IMG/VR virus record: IMGVR_UViG_3300032893_000043
Location: 1-63,405 of that record
Source: a virus
DNA length: 63,405 nucleotides
Strand: one strand, 5' to 3'
Shown here one piece after another: positions 7,770-17,200 of this stretch (position 1 is the first letter of the stretch; each line of letters starts with the position of its first letter). The notes beneath the pieces are model-generated. The model made no database searches and was not told where the DNA came from. It worked only from the letters and a program-made list of their open reading frames with translations. A program made the position numbers and the translations under genes.

Positions 7770-8911
7770 TGAGCTGGCTTTCGAGTCTCGGGCATGACAT
7801 CGCCAATGTCTGGAACGATCAGCCGAATTGGGCTAAAGGACTTGAGATCGGTGCGGGTGCGCTTCTCGGTGGCGGCGCTATTGCCGGGCTCGCGGGTTTG
7901 GGCGGCGGTGCAGCCGTTGCCGGCGGGGCGGCCGACGTCGCCGCAACCGGCGGCGGTTTCGATCTAGCGACGATCGGCCCTGGCGTGACGGAAGCGGGTG
8001 GGGCGCTAACCGGTGCGGATGCTGCCGGCGGGGTGGCGCTGGGATTTGCTGGCGACGCAGCTGCAGGGGGCTCTGGAATCGACACCATCAACGCGGCGCT
8101 CGGCATTACCGGCGGTGCCGGAGGCAGTGACGCAGGCTCGGCGCTCGCCTTGGCTGCGCCCGATGCTGCCCCCCTTGGGACGACCGCAGGGGCCGCCGCG
8201 GGGTCGGCACCGCTGAGTCTTTCCGCCGACGCCGGCTACGATCTGAGCACGATCGGCCCTGGCGTGAGCTCGACCGGCGGTGCAGTGACCGGCGCGACGC
8301 CCGCTGCAAGCACTCCCAGCTTTTGGGACTCGCTTGTCAGCGGCGCGAAAGGGTCGCTGACCAAGAACCCGCTTGGCATCGCCGCGGCGGGCGCTGGACT
8401 GGGGCTGAGTTTCCTGCGAGGCAATAAGACGGATCCTAACCAACAAGCGCTGCAGGCCGAGGCGCCGCAGTTGCTGGCGCAAGGCCAGGCGCTGACCGCG
8501 TCGGGGCAGCAGTTGCAGACCTATCTCACGAGCGGCACGCTGCCGCCGGCCTTGCAGAGTCAGGTCACATCGGCGGTGGAGGCCGAGAAGGCACGCATCA
8601 TCCAGAATCACGCCTCGAACGGGGAGAATACCAACCCGGCACAGAACAGTGCGCTCGCCGCCGAGTTGTCGCAAGCCGACATCAACGGGATCAATCTTGG
8701 CGGCCAATTGGAGCAGCAACTGTTCACCGCCGGCAATCAGCTTCTGCAGACTGGCGTCCATGAGACGGGTTTGTCCACGCAGCTCTACGAGACGTTGACC
8801 AAGATGGACGAAGCGAATACCACGCAACTGATGTCGGCCATTGCAAGCATGGCGGCGGCGCTTGGTGGCGGAACTAAGATTCAGATCGGCGGCGCGACCG
8901 CCACGGCATAA
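7769..8911 (+). CDS. Internal virion protein, Gly/Ala-rich
   Basis: This 380-residue protein has a long Gly/Ala-rich N-terminal half (residues about 25-200) with small-residue stretches that could insert into a membrane. A near-repeat (FDLATIGPGVTEAGGALTGA, then YDLSTIGPGVSSTGGAVTGA) is visible. The C-terminal half is helical and Gln-rich with coiled-coil character (QALQAEAPQLLAQGQALTAS). It is the first of three large proteins in the place of podoviral ejection proteins, so a role in DNA ejection through the envelope is likely but inferred. Confidence 0.6.
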   Translation: MSWLSSLGHDIANVWNDQPNWAKGLEIGAGALLGGGAIAGLAGLGGGAAVAGGAADVAATGGGFDLATIGPGVTEAGGALTGADAAGGVALGFAGDAAAGGSGIDTINAALGITGGAGGSDAGSALALAAPDAAPLGTTAGAAAGSAPLSLSADAGYDLSTIGPGVSSTGGAVTGATPAASTPSFWDSLVSGAKGSLTKNPLGIAAAGAGLGLSFLRGNKTDPNQQALQAEAPQLLAQGQALTASGQQLQTYLTSGTLPPALQSQVTSAVEAEKARIIQNHASNGENTNPAQNSALAAELSQADINGINLGGQLEQQLFTAGNQLLQTGVHETGLSTQLYETLTKMDEANTTQLMSAIASMAAALGGGTKIQIGGATATA

Positions 8912-10603
8912 ATGGCACCTGAACCGATCATTGAACCGGATGATCAGGACCAGACGGTCACGACGCCGTCCGGCAAAAAAGCCGTCTTGCCCCCGCCGCC
9001 GGGCAAGTCGAGCCCGATGTATAATGCCGAGCCTGATAAGGACAGCGACTCGCCTTACACGTCGGATTTCCTCAAGCGCTTCGACCCGGATGCGACCAAG
9101 GGCCTGACCACGGAGCTTGCCGGCATCGAGCGCGAGCGCGGCGCCGCTGAGCAAAAGCAATTCAGCTCGATCGACGCCCGGTTGGACCGCGACCGTGCAC
9201 AGATGGAGCGCGCATTTCACGCCGAGGCGCAGTCCGCCAACTCGATCCCGCCTGAATGGAACGCCGACAGGGAACGGCAGAATCGCATCGCCGATCCGAT
9301 CCAAAATTTCGGCTCGCTGGCGTCGATCTTCGGCATTCTTGCCAGCCAGTTCACGCGCAAACCGTTGACGTCGGCGCTCAATGCGTCGGCCGCGGCGATG
9401 ACCGCGATTCGTGCACATGACGAGGAAGGCTATAAGTCGGCTTATCAGGCGTGGAAAGACAACACCGAGCTCGCACTGAAGCGCTTCGGCATGGAGCGCG
9501 AGATGTTCGAGGACGCTAACAAGCTGATCTCGACCGATCTGGCACAGTGGAAGGTCAAGCAACTCGCCATTGCTTCCCAATTTGACAACAAGAAGACGAT
9601 CGCCATGCTCGACGCCGGCATGGACGACAAGGTGCTGGAGATGCAGGCGGCGCAAATCCGCGCGGCCGAGGGTATTCAGAAGGCGCGAGAGGATTTCGAG
9701 ACTTATGACATCCGGCGCAGCATTTTCAGTTCCGAGGTGAAAGCGTGGGATGCCGATCATCCCGATGCCAAGCCGAACCAGCGCGCCGCGGCTCGATTGC
9801 AGATTCTGCAAGGCATTGCCGAAGGTGGGCGCAATCTGCAGGTCGACTTGCTTCGGCAGTACCGCTTGGAGCACCCCGAGGCGACCGCCGAGCAGGAAGC
9901 GACGTTCCTGATGCAGCATCCGGTTGGCCTTGGAACTCGCGGAGCGATCGGTGGGGCGCCGACCAAGCAGCGCGAGATTCAGCGGCGTATGGACTCGTGG
10001 GTTGCTGCGCAAAAGGCGGCGGGGCACGAACCGACCGAGGATGAGTACGACGAGCATTATGATCAAGTTTCGCGCGAGATCGCGAACGCCAGCCAGCCAT
10101 CTATGTCGCCAAACAAGCGGGTCGATATCGAGCGCAACATTACGCAGTACGAGGAAGCCGACAAGACGCTCGACAAGGCGATTCACGTGCTGGAAACCTA
10201 CGTGGGAGCTGCGGGTCTTGCCGGACGGGTAACGCGGTTGGGTGAGCGCCTGCAAGATGTTTTCAGCAAAAGCAAGACTGGTCCGACCGATCGCGTTCAG
10301 TTCATGCGCGATATCGAGTATCTGCAGACGGCGGCGCAGAAGCTTCTGTTTGATCGCACTGGTCGCCCGTTGGCAGCGGATGCCGATCGCATCAGTGGCA
10401 TCATTGCCGGCTTAAGTCTCGGTGATACAACGGCCAACACGTTGCGCGATCTCCGCGACGTCAAGGAACGCTTGCAGCGCTTGAAGAAAAGCCAGGAGGA
10501 TCAGCTGTCAGGCAAATGGACGCCTGGGACGTCGGAGCCTGACGCAAAGCCCAAGAGCGGCAAGCCGGCGTGGGAAGAAGCACCGATCGTAGGTGGTCCG
10601 TAA
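8912..10603 (+). CDS. Internal virion (ejection) protein, helical
   Basis: This 563-residue protein begins on the base after the previous stop. The N-terminus is proline-rich and disordered (PPPPGKSSP). The rest is a long, highly charged, mostly alpha-helical protein with repeated Glu/Lys/Arg/Gln segments and no catalytic motif recognised. Length, composition and position between two other large virion genes match the ejection-protein set of T7-like and P22-like phages. The exact counterpart cannot be named. Confidence 0.6.
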   Translation: MAPEPIIEPDDQDQTVTTPSGKKAVLPPPPGKSSPMYNAEPDKDSDSPYTSDFLKRFDPDATKGLTTELAGIERERGAAEQKQFSSIDARLDRDRAQMERAFHAEAQSANSIPPEWNADRERQNRIADPIQNFGSLASIFGILASQFTRKPLTSALNASAAAMTAIRAHDEEGYKSAYQAWKDNTELALKRFGMEREMFEDANKLISTDLAQWKVKQLAIASQFDNKKTIAMLDAGMDDKVLEMQAAQIRAAEGIQKAREDFETYDIRRSIFSSEVKAWDADHPDAKPNQRAAARLQILQGIAEGGRNLQVDLLRQYRLEHPEATAEQEATFLMQHPVGLGTRGAIGGAPTKQREIQRRMDSWVAAQKAAGHEPTEDEYDEHYDQVSREIANASQPSMSPNKRVDIERNITQYEEADKTLDKAIHVLETYVGAAGLAGRVTRLGERLQDVFSKSKTGPTDRVQFMRDIEYLQTAAQKLLFDRTGRPLAADADRISGIIAGLSLGDTTANTLRDLRDVKERLQRLKKSQEDQLSGKWTPGTSEPDAKPKSGKPAWEEAPIVGGP

Positions 10604-13594
10604 ATGGCCGACATTGCTACGCTCGAAGACACAACCGATGCTCGCGTGCTCAAGCGTGACGGCGACAAAGCGTTCTGGCAACCGATCGGTGCCGACGAGC
10701 CCGCTATGGTGCGTGAGGCCGACGAGAAGGCTGCAGCCAAGCTCGCGCGCGGCAATCTCGGCGGACGCGACCCGATCACGGTACCGTCGATCAAGAGCGA
10801 TGAGGATTACCAGGCGCTGATGCCCGGCATGAAATTCAAGGACCCGCAGGGCAACGTCCGCACCAAGCCGTACACAGTCAAGAGCGACGACGATTATGAG
10901 GAAATCCCCGAGGGCTCTCAGTTCCTCGACCCCGAGGGCAAGCTTCGCACCAAGCCAAAATACGAAGGCATCGATTTTACAGCGCAGACGCTTTATGACA
11001 TGGCGGTCAACGACAAAGAGCGCCGCAAGGCGCTGGAGCGTTCCTACCCCGGCAAAGTCAAGGAGCGTGCCGGTAAGCTTTACGTCGACGATGACGGGGT
11101 ACTACGGCGCCCTAAAGGCTTTATGGATGCGCCCGGTGCCGGGCTGGCGGCTGCAGCCGCTCCGACCATCGGTGCGATCGGCGGCGAGATCGCAGGCGGC
11201 ATCGGTGGGACGTTCATGGCGCCTGGCCCCGGCACGTTCATTGGCGCGGTCGGGGGCGGCGTGGCCGGCGGCGTGGCCGGGCAGGGCTTTAACGACCTGA
11301 TCATGGGCCTGGCCGGCGTCTATGACCGCTCCGGCGGCGAGGAGGCGGCCGAACTGACTTTGGCGGGTGCCACAGGCGGCGTTGGGACGGCGGCTGGGCG
11401 GGGTTTGGCAGCCGTTGCGCCAGCCATCAAGGGGGCCGTCACCCAGGCGGCTCCCAAGGCCGCTGCGTCGTTCCTGGGGGCGGACGAAGGGGCGCTTGAA
11501 ACGGCCCTGAAGCTCCGCGATCAAGGTATTCTGGTGCCGCCGTCAACTTGGGCCAAGGAATCGCCGCATTTGGCCAACGTCGCCGAGGTGTTCGACCCGG
11601 CGTTCCGCATGCAGAAGCCGCTGCTTCAGTCGGCGACCGAGCATTACGAAACGTCGGCCGGAAAAATCCTTGAAGACATAGGGGTTAAGCCTGAAGGCAA
11701 GATTAGCGACCCGGCTGCCGCGCCGTCGACCCAGAAAGCGGGAGAGGCGGTCCTTGCCAAGCGCCTTGAAGCCCAGACCATCGCCGACAAGAAGCTCGAT
11801 GACGCCATCGCCGAAGCCCAGCTCACGGCCGCGGTCGGAACGGTGCAGCAGGCAACGCAGCGCGGCGCCGTCGAGCAGACGGCGGCCGAGTCACGGCGCG
11901 CTGCGCAGTCCCTGATCGACGCCGGTTTTCAGGACATTCAGAAAGACGTCGACACGGCGATGCGGACGGCGCAGGCGGGGCACAACAGCGGCGATCTGTG
12001 GGCCGCGGTGGGCGAGAAGCTGGTCAAGATCCGCCAGGGCATCGCCGAGCGCGCCAAGGTCTGGTACGCGCAAGCCGATCGCGCGGCCGAGGGGCATTTA
12101 CCGGAGACGGGCGACCTGCCGGCAACGGCGCGACAGTTCTTGGAGCAATTGCCCGAGCCGTTCCGGGCGAAATACCCGGATGCGGTCAAGAAGCTCGAAG
12201 ACCTAGCCGGCAAGGTTGGCGAAAACGGTGAGGTGATCAAGGAGCCAGTGCACCCGACGTTCGGGCAGCTTCACGAGCTGCGTACCTGGTTCCGATCCAA
12301 TGTCGACTATCATGACTTGACACCGGGCATCCGTGACGGCGTCTATAAATTCTTTGCCAAGCAGGTCGACGACGCGCTGCATGACGTCAACGCCGTGCCG
12401 GAGCTCAAGATCGCGGCGCAGTTGCTGGACGCGACCGACAAATGGTACGGCGAGCAGATACGCCCGCTGCAGGATGCGCGTATCCAGGCCGTGGTGCGCG
12501 GGCTGGAGTCGGGCTTGCCGGCCGATCCGAAGGTGCTGTTCGACACGCTGGTCAAGGAAGGCCGCACCGACCTGACGCGCAAGGTTGCCAATCTCATCGG
12601 TCCCAACCTTTGGGCCGGCGTCAAGGCTGCCGACGTGCAGCAGATGCTCGAAGCGTCTAAGACACTGGTGCCCGACGTGATCGACGGCAACGCGTTCACG
12701 CGCGAGGTGCTGTCGCGATCGCGGTCGGGGATGCTTGAAGCCGTGCACGGCAAGGAAGCTTCGGCGAAGCTGCTGCAGCAGGCGCAGAACGTGGCAATGC
12801 TCAACGGCAAGCTCGACGTTGCGGTGCGGCCGGGCGACACCATGACCGACATCATTGCCAAGGCGCGCACGGCGGCCGAGGCGGCAAAGGCGGTGGCCGA
12901 GAAAGACCCGTTGGCTATGCTGGCGCGCGAGATGAAAAAAATCCGCGCTGATCACGCGCGGCAATTGGCGCAGGGACGGCGCACCGACCCGCTCGGGTTC
13001 ATTTATGACCCAACCGTGGGAGCGGCGCAGGCGGTTGATCGCATCCTCAATAGCGAGGATCTGATCTTGGCAGCCGGTGGACGGTTCGGCGAGAACTCGC
13101 CCGAGTTCAACATGCTGCGCCAGGTGTGGGCGCAACGCATTCTGATGGGAACGCTGGAGCCGTCTGCGCGGCTCGCGAAATTCTCGCCTGAAGTGCAGAA
13201 TATCATGTTCCCTGGCGTTTCCGGCGAACAGATGCGCCAGCTGGCGAAGGAAATGGATTTCCTGTTGTCGTCGAAGGCTGGCAAGGATACGGCCAAGTCG
13301 ATGGCCGCGGTCAGCAAGGTCGAGCACCCATGGGGCTCGATCCCGCTTGGCAAGGCGTTCGGCAAGATCGTCCCCGGCGCCGATGCCGCGGGGCGCGCAA
13401 TGCTCGGGAAGTATTACAAGATGATCACCGAGCTCACGAACAGCCCGTCGCTGATGCGCTTTGTGCAACGCGGGCTCAAGGGCGATGAACAAGGTCGACA
13501 AATAGCGCGGCAGGCGGTACAGGCTTGGATGCGGCGCGGCGGCGCGGTCGGAGCCGGCGTCGGCGAAGCGGAATTTCAGGCACCGAACCAATGA
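10604..13594 (+). CDS. Large internal virion (ejection) protein with glycine-zipper region
   Basis: This 996-residue protein is the largest here. Residues about 66-121 contain two tandem copies of a short motif: IKSDEDYQALMPGMKF...RTKPY and VKSDDDYEEIPEGSQF...RTKPK. Residues about 185-235 form a glycine zipper (GAIGGEIAGGIGG, then GAVGGGVAGGVAG), a membrane-active pattern suited to a channel-forming ejection protein. The remaining 700 residues are helical and charged. No lysozyme or transglycosylase motif was recognised. It joins the next gene by ATGA at 13591-13594. Confidence 0.6.
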   Translation: MADIATLEDTTDARVLKRDGDKAFWQPIGADEPAMVREADEKAAAKLARGNLGGRDPITVPSIKSDEDYQALMPGMKFKDPQGNVRTKPYTVKSDDDYEEIPEGSQFLDPEGKLRTKPKYEGIDFTAQTLYDMAVNDKERRKALERSYPGKVKERAGKLYVDDDGVLRRPKGFMDAPGAGLAAAAAPTIGAIGGEIAGGIGGTFMAPGPGTFIGAVGGGVAGGVAGQGFNDLIMGLAGVYDRSGGEEAAELTLAGATGGVGTAAGRGLAAVAPAIKGAVTQAAPKAAASFLGADEGALETALKLRDQGILVPPSTWAKESPHLANVAEVFDPAFRMQKPLLQSATEHYETSAGKILEDIGVKPEGKISDPAAAPSTQKAGEAVLAKRLEAQTIADKKLDDAIAEAQLTAAVGTVQQATQRGAVEQTAAESRRAAQSLIDAGFQDIQKDVDTAMRTAQAGHNSGDLWAAVGEKLVKIRQGIAERAKVWYAQADRAAEGHLPETGDLPATARQFLEQLPEPFRAKYPDAVKKLEDLAGKVGENGEVIKEPVHPTFGQLHELRTWFRSNVDYHDLTPGIRDGVYKFFAKQVDDALHDVNAVPELKIAAQLLDATDKWYGEQIRPLQDARIQAVVRGLESGLPADPKVLFDTLVKEGRTDLTRKVANLIGPNLWAGVKAADVQQMLEASKTLVPDVIDGNAFTREVLSRSRSGMLEAVHGKEASAKLLQQAQNVAMLNGKLDVAVRPGDTMTDIIAKARTAAEAAKAVAEKDPLAMLAREMKKIRADHARQLAQGRRTDPLGFIYDPTVGAAQAVDRILNSEDLILAAGGRFGENSPEFNMLRQVWAQRILMGTLEPSARLAKFSPEVQNIMFPGVSGEQMRQLAKEMDFLLSSKAGKDTAKSMAAVSKVEHPWGSIPLGKAFGKIVPGADAAGRAMLGKYYKMITELTNSPSLMRFVQRGLKGDEQGRQIARQAVQAWMRRGGAVGAGVGEAEFQAPNQ

Positions 13595-13845
13595 CGCTGC
13601 GACAGACTCTCGAACAATTGGCTCAGGATATTTCCAAGCGGGCGGGCGAGGCGGCGACACCATTTGCCGAATCTGTTGACGCACTAAAGGCGCTCACGGC
13701 ACTTTACGGTACTCTGGCCAAGGACAAGAGCAAGGACCCCGACGAGCCGAACGGCTTCACCATGGCCGATGCGCGCTCTAGCATCGAGGAAGCGGAACAT
13801 GACGAGAGCGCAGTTCGAAGTCGTCGAAGACGAGCAACCCAATAG
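13591..13845 (+). CDS. Small charged protein after ejection genes
   Basis: This 84-residue protein starts at ATG 13591, overlapping the stop of the large virion gene by four bases. An upstream in-frame start would lie inside that gene. It has a helical N-terminus (LRQTLEQLAQDISKRAGEA), an acidic middle and a strongly basic tail (SRRRRATQ). Its end overlaps the next gene by 47 bases. The function is unknown. Confidence 0.6.
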   Translation: MTLRQTLEQLAQDISKRAGEAATPFAESVDALKALTALYGTLAKDKSKDPDEPNGFTMADARSSIEEAEHDESAVRSRRRRATQ

Positions 13846-14074
13846 CGCGCCAGCCGAGTCCGATACAAGCGGAGCGCTGGATGTCTTGCTTGCGATCTTT
13901 TCGCAGAAGACCGCCGCGGCGCTCAACGGATTCTATTCATTGCTCACCGTCGCGTCGGTGTTCTGGCTAGCATTTGTCATCATCCCGCACGACCCATCGG
14001 TGCAACAACTCATCGGGCTCGGCGGGTATGCGGCGTTCGTGATCGCGGTCAACATCATCGTGAGGCGCAAATGA
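13799..14074 (+). CDS. Small membrane protein with two transmembrane segments
   Basis: This 91-residue protein starts at ATG 13799 (MTRAQFEVVEDEQ), with GAGGAAG upstream. A soluble acidic N-terminus is followed by two hydrophobic helices (GFYSLLTVASVFWLAFVII and LIGLGGYAAFVIAVNIIV) and a basic end VRRK. The topology would fit a holin or another envelope protein. A second holin-like gene lies in the lysis block at 21646, so the role is open. The stop is part of an ATGA overlap with the next small gene. Confidence 0.65.
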   Translation: MTRAQFEVVEDEQPNSAPAESDTSGALDVLLAIFSQKTAAALNGFYSLLTVASVFWLAFVIIPHDPSVQQLIGLGGYAAFVIAVNIIVRRK

Positions 14075-14196
14075 TTCAAGGTAAGCTCGGCGCAGCGGCG
14101 CATGTGATTCCTCCAAAGAAAGAAGACAAGGCGCCTGCGAAAGATCAAGCCGACAAGACGCCGGTCGAGCAGCAAGCGGGCGGCGACAAAAAATAA
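14071..14196 (+). CDS. 41-residue Lys-rich protein
   Basis: A very short reading frame begins with an ATGA overlap (ATG 14071, previous stop 14072-14074). It encodes MIQGKLGAAAHVIPPKKEDK, then a Lys/Asp/Gln-rich tail ending GGDKK. It has low complexity and probably no fold. The coupled start, compatible strand and filling of an otherwise empty gap support it as a gene. Confidence 0.5.
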   Translation: MIQGKLGAAAHVIPPKKEDKAPAKDQADKTPVEQQAGGDKK

Positions 14197-14214
14197 CGCC
14201 GTTGAGATCGTCGT

Positions 14215-15720
14215 ATGGGCAACTCGCTCATCTTCACTTCAGCCTCGTCGCAAAATTTAACTGCGACGGGTAAGACCAGCATAAACCAACAAAAATTTAC
14301 TATATCATTCTGGTTCAAACAGTCTTCCACAGGCGCTACTAGAGTACTTTTTGATTTCAGCGACGGCACGAATAACAACAAAGTACTGTTCGAACTCGAC
14401 AGTACGAATCGCGCGCAGCTTATCGGAAACGTGTCCGGCTCGACGGTCATGCAGATCGTGCCGTCCGCGACTTACACGGACACTGCAAGTTGGCATCATT
14501 GGTGCGTTGCGGTAGACACGACGCAGGTTACAGCAGCGAACCGTATAAAACTGTACTTCGACGGTACGTTGATAACCGCGTTCACCACGAACACAATACC
14601 GGCGCAGAATACCAACCTCGGCAACAACTTTGCGAGCACGTACTATATCGGATCCGCACACACCGGAGTTCAGTTTTACAATGGAAACTTGGCTCAAGTT
14701 TATTATATCGACGGACAGCAACTAACTCCTGCATCCTTTATTAGTGGTACACCGGGAATTCCAATCACTTATTCTGGCTCTTATACTGGTACTTTTGATT
14801 TTTTTCTGTCGTTCAGCGACGCTACGTCCACGACAACGCTCGGATTGGACAGTTCTGGCGAAAATAATAACTGGACGCTAAACAACATGACGACGGCGAA
14901 CCAATCGCCGGATTATCCTTCGAGCACCATAGCGAATTTTGCCGGCGTCGGGCTTCTAAACGCGAATGGTTTTGTGACGCGCGTTGCTGGATATACAAGC
15001 TTTTCCGGTGCCGGGCTTTTTGGCGCAAATGGGTTTGCAACTCTCATATTGGATTCTGCAAACCTAACGGGCGCAGGACTGCTATCGGCCAACGCTACGT
15101 TGCTCATTCCGATCAACGCGTTTTTTTCTGGTGCTGGACTCCTCAATGCCCGCGCCGGCCTGCTCATTCCTACCGGTGCAAATTTTGCCGGCTCCGGCTT
15201 GCTTGGCGCGACTCTTTTCAGCGGCGGTATTGGCGGCGCGGCTTTTACTGGTAATGGCCTTTTAAACGCGAACGGATATGCGACCCTTGTTTTGGACGCA
15301 GCTAATTTGTCCGGCGCCGGAGCGCTGCTTGCCAATTCAGCGTTGTTCATCCCGCCATTGGTGCCCCAGCAAGTCCTTTATGTTTTTCGCGGCAGTCTGT
15401 TTGCCGATCCCCTTTTTGTGGCGCAGTCGTTTGCGCTTATTTTTGGCGGCATCGACTCGATCATCGCGGCCCAGGTCAATCACCCTCAACTACTCGTCAC
15501 CAAGCCGGACGGCAGCCAGTTGTCGATCGGATTCCCGCTATGTTTTGTGGGGGAAGTCGATATCCCATTTCGCTATTTCCCACCGTTTTTGGCCGGCACC
15601 TATTGCGTCGGCCAGGTCTACGGCAGCGTGATCAACGAGGCTGGAAACTGGGTATTTCAGGTACTTAATGGCGGGGTCCCGCTGACCGACCCCGTCACAA
15701 TTTTTGTCAACCCCCAATAA
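14215..15720 (+). CDS. Modular fibre protein A: LamG-like head, GAGLL repeats, shared C-terminal domain
   Basis: This 501-residue protein has three parts. Residues about 1-230 resemble a concanavalin A-like/LamG sandwich (FTISFWFKQSSTGA, WHHWCVAVDTTQVTAANR). Residues about 240-385 hold about seven imperfect repeats of roughly 20 residues built on F-x-GAGLL-x-AN. Residues about 388-501 form a domain shared with the protein at 17201 (LVTKPDGSQLSIGFPLCF, GEVDIPF, YCVGQVYGS, FVNP at the end). It probably forms host-binding fibres or spikes, with the sandwich domain binding carbohydrate. The carbohydrate ligand is unknown. Confidence 0.65.
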   Translation: MGNSLIFTSASSQNLTATGKTSINQQKFTISFWFKQSSTGATRVLFDFSDGTNNNKVLFELDSTNRAQLIGNVSGSTVMQIVPSATYTDTASWHHWCVAVDTTQVTAANRIKLYFDGTLITAFTTNTIPAQNTNLGNNFASTYYIGSAHTGVQFYNGNLAQVYYIDGQQLTPASFISGTPGIPITYSGSYTGTFDFFLSFSDATSTTTLGLDSSGENNNWTLNNMTTANQSPDYPSSTIANFAGVGLLNANGFVTRVAGYTSFSGAGLFGANGFATLILDSANLTGAGLLSANATLLIPINAFFSGAGLLNARAGLLIPTGANFAGSGLLGATLFSGGIGGAAFTGNGLLNANGYATLVLDAANLSGAGALLANSALFIPPLVPQQVLYVFRGSLFADPLFVAQSFALIFGGIDSIIAAQVNHPQLLVTKPDGSQLSIGFPLCFVGEVDIPFRYFPPFLAGTYCVGQVYGSVINEAGNWVFQVLNGGVPLTDPVTIFVNPQ

Positions 15721-15731
15721 GACGTGCTAGG

Positions 15732-16901
15732 ATGACAGTCATGGACAAACCGCGACGATCAAACGGCTGGGCAGGGCTTGCTCGTTTTGGAGGCGTAGGC
15801 GACAATTTGATTGTCGCCGTCGCGCTTCCCGGCTTGCGTAAAAAGTACGGCCGCGTCGAGGTCATTTCCGGCGGCGACCAAGCTGTCGTGTTCGAGAACA
15901 ATCCCTATATCGACAAGCTCAGCGTCGTTGGCAAAGACTCGATCCCGAATCCGAACCCCGACGAGTGGCAGGGCTGGTTTCGTCGCCGCGCTGCCGAGTA
16001 CGATTTCTTCATCCATCTTTCGCATTCCTGCGAGACACTGCGCGCACTGCTGCCGAGTCAGACCCAGTTCTGGTGGCCCAAGGAATGGCGCCGCAATTTC
16101 TGCAATCACAACTATCTCGAATCCGTGCTTGACATCTGCGGACTGCCGCACGAATTCGGTCCGCTGTTTTTTCCAACCACCGCCGAAAAAGAACAGGCGC
16201 AGGAAACCAAAAGCAAGGTTGGCGACAAGGCGATCGGCTGGGTGATCAGCGGCACGCGCGTCGACAAGTTTCATCCCTACGCGCCTCTCGTCATTGCCCG
16301 ACTACTTCGCGAAGTTGGACCAGTTGTCATGCTCGGAGCGCCCATGGCGCGCAATTTCGAAACCGCGCAGGCCATCCAGAACGACGTCATCAAGCAGAAT
16401 GGCAGCGATGCTGGGCTGCATCTCGCGCTGTCGGCGGACGAAAACAATCCGAACTGGCCGGTGCGCCGGATCCTGACGTTCGCGCAAGCCTGCGAGGTGG
16501 TCGTCAGTCCCGATACCGGCCCTGCCTGGGGCGTGGCATTCGAGCAGAACGCGAAAGTGCTTTTGCTGTCGCACGCCAGCCCTGAAAATATCACCAAGCA
16601 CTGGGTCAACACGACCACGCTTCATGCTGATCAGAAACGCGTGCCGTGCTGGCCGTGTCACCAGCTCCACAACTCGGGCGAGACCTGCACCCCGAACAAG
16701 GAGGGTAACGCTTCGGCGTGTATCTCGGACATCAGCGTGCAGGCGATCGTCGAAGCAGTGAAGCAATCAATGGAGAACGCCAGCCATGGCAAACGTCGGC
16801 TCATACGCAGAGAACCTGCTGCTGAACTTCTGTCTGAACGCCCAAGCGGCCACGCGACCAACGGTGTGGGGCATCGGCCTGTCGATCGGCCCCCCATCTA
16901 G
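15732..16901 (+). CDS. Glycosyltransferase, GT9/heptosyltransferase-like
   Basis: This 389-residue protein (ATG 15732; ATG 15741 is an alternative) has GT-B features of the ADP-heptose:LPS heptosyltransferase family. These are RFGGVGDNLIVAVALPGL at residues 18-35, GWVISGTRVDKFHP in the middle, and SPDTGPAWGVAFEQNAKVLLL as the C-terminal nucleotide-sugar site. It lies between two fibre genes, suggesting it decorates virion or host surface glycans. The last 38 residues are Arg-rich and read through the start of the next gene in another frame for 116 bases. This unusual tail suggests the original stop was lost. Confidence 0.7.
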   Translation: MTVMDKPRRSNGWAGLARFGGVGDNLIVAVALPGLRKKYGRVEVISGGDQAVVFENNPYIDKLSVVGKDSIPNPNPDEWQGWFRRRAAEYDFFIHLSHSCETLRALLPSQTQFWWPKEWRRNFCNHNYLESVLDICGLPHEFGPLFFPTTAEKEQAQETKSKVGDKAIGWVISGTRVDKFHPYAPLVIARLLREVGPVVMLGAPMARNFETAQAIQNDVIKQNGSDAGLHLALSADENNPNWPVRRILTFAQACEVVVSPDTGPAWGVAFEQNAKVLLLSHASPENITKHWVNTTTLHADQKRVPCWPCHQLHNSGETCTPNKEGNASACISDISVQAIVEAVKQSMENASHGKRRLIRREPAAELLSERPSGHATNGVGHRPVDRPPI

Positions 16902-17181
16902 CGTCTCGGGATCGGAGATCGGCACTGCGTCGGGCTACGCCCGGCAATCGGCGTTTTTTAACGCTGCGGCGCAGGGATCGATCATCAACTCGCAGGGCGT
17001 GACGTTCGGGCCGTTCTCGACCCAGGCAACGATTTCCGGCATCCAGGTGTGGGACACCGTGACGACCGCGGCGAACGGCGGTAACATGCTGTGGTATGGC
17101 ACGTTGGCGACCGCGCAGACTGTCGTCGTCGGCGCCTCGCTCGTAATCAACTCGGCCGGGCTGACAATCTCGTTGTCGTAA
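16786..17181 (+). CDS. Phage tail-fibre-associated protein
   Basis: This 131-residue protein begins MANVGSYAENLLLNFCLNAQ and has EIGTASGYARQSAFF followed by beta-rich Gly/Thr segments. This layout is common among small tail-associated proteins of phages (start with helix, then GxxYARQ). Its first 116 bases overlap the end of the glycosyltransferase in another frame. It precedes fibre B by 19 bases. A virion role is likely. Confidence 0.6.
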   Translation: MANVGSYAENLLLNFCLNAQAATRPTVWGIGLSIGPPSSVSGSEIGTASGYARQSAFFNAAAQGSIINSQGVTFGPFSTQATISGIQVWDTVTTAANGGNMLWYGTLATAQTVVVGASLVINSAGLTISLS

Positions 17182-17200
17182 ACATCGGAGCGACGATGCC

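Noticed and set aside
8006-10255. Long open minus-strand frame (over 700 codons) through the ejection genes
   Set aside because: GC-rich codon bias leaves antisense frames open. Its translation is Arg/Leu-rich and has no motif.
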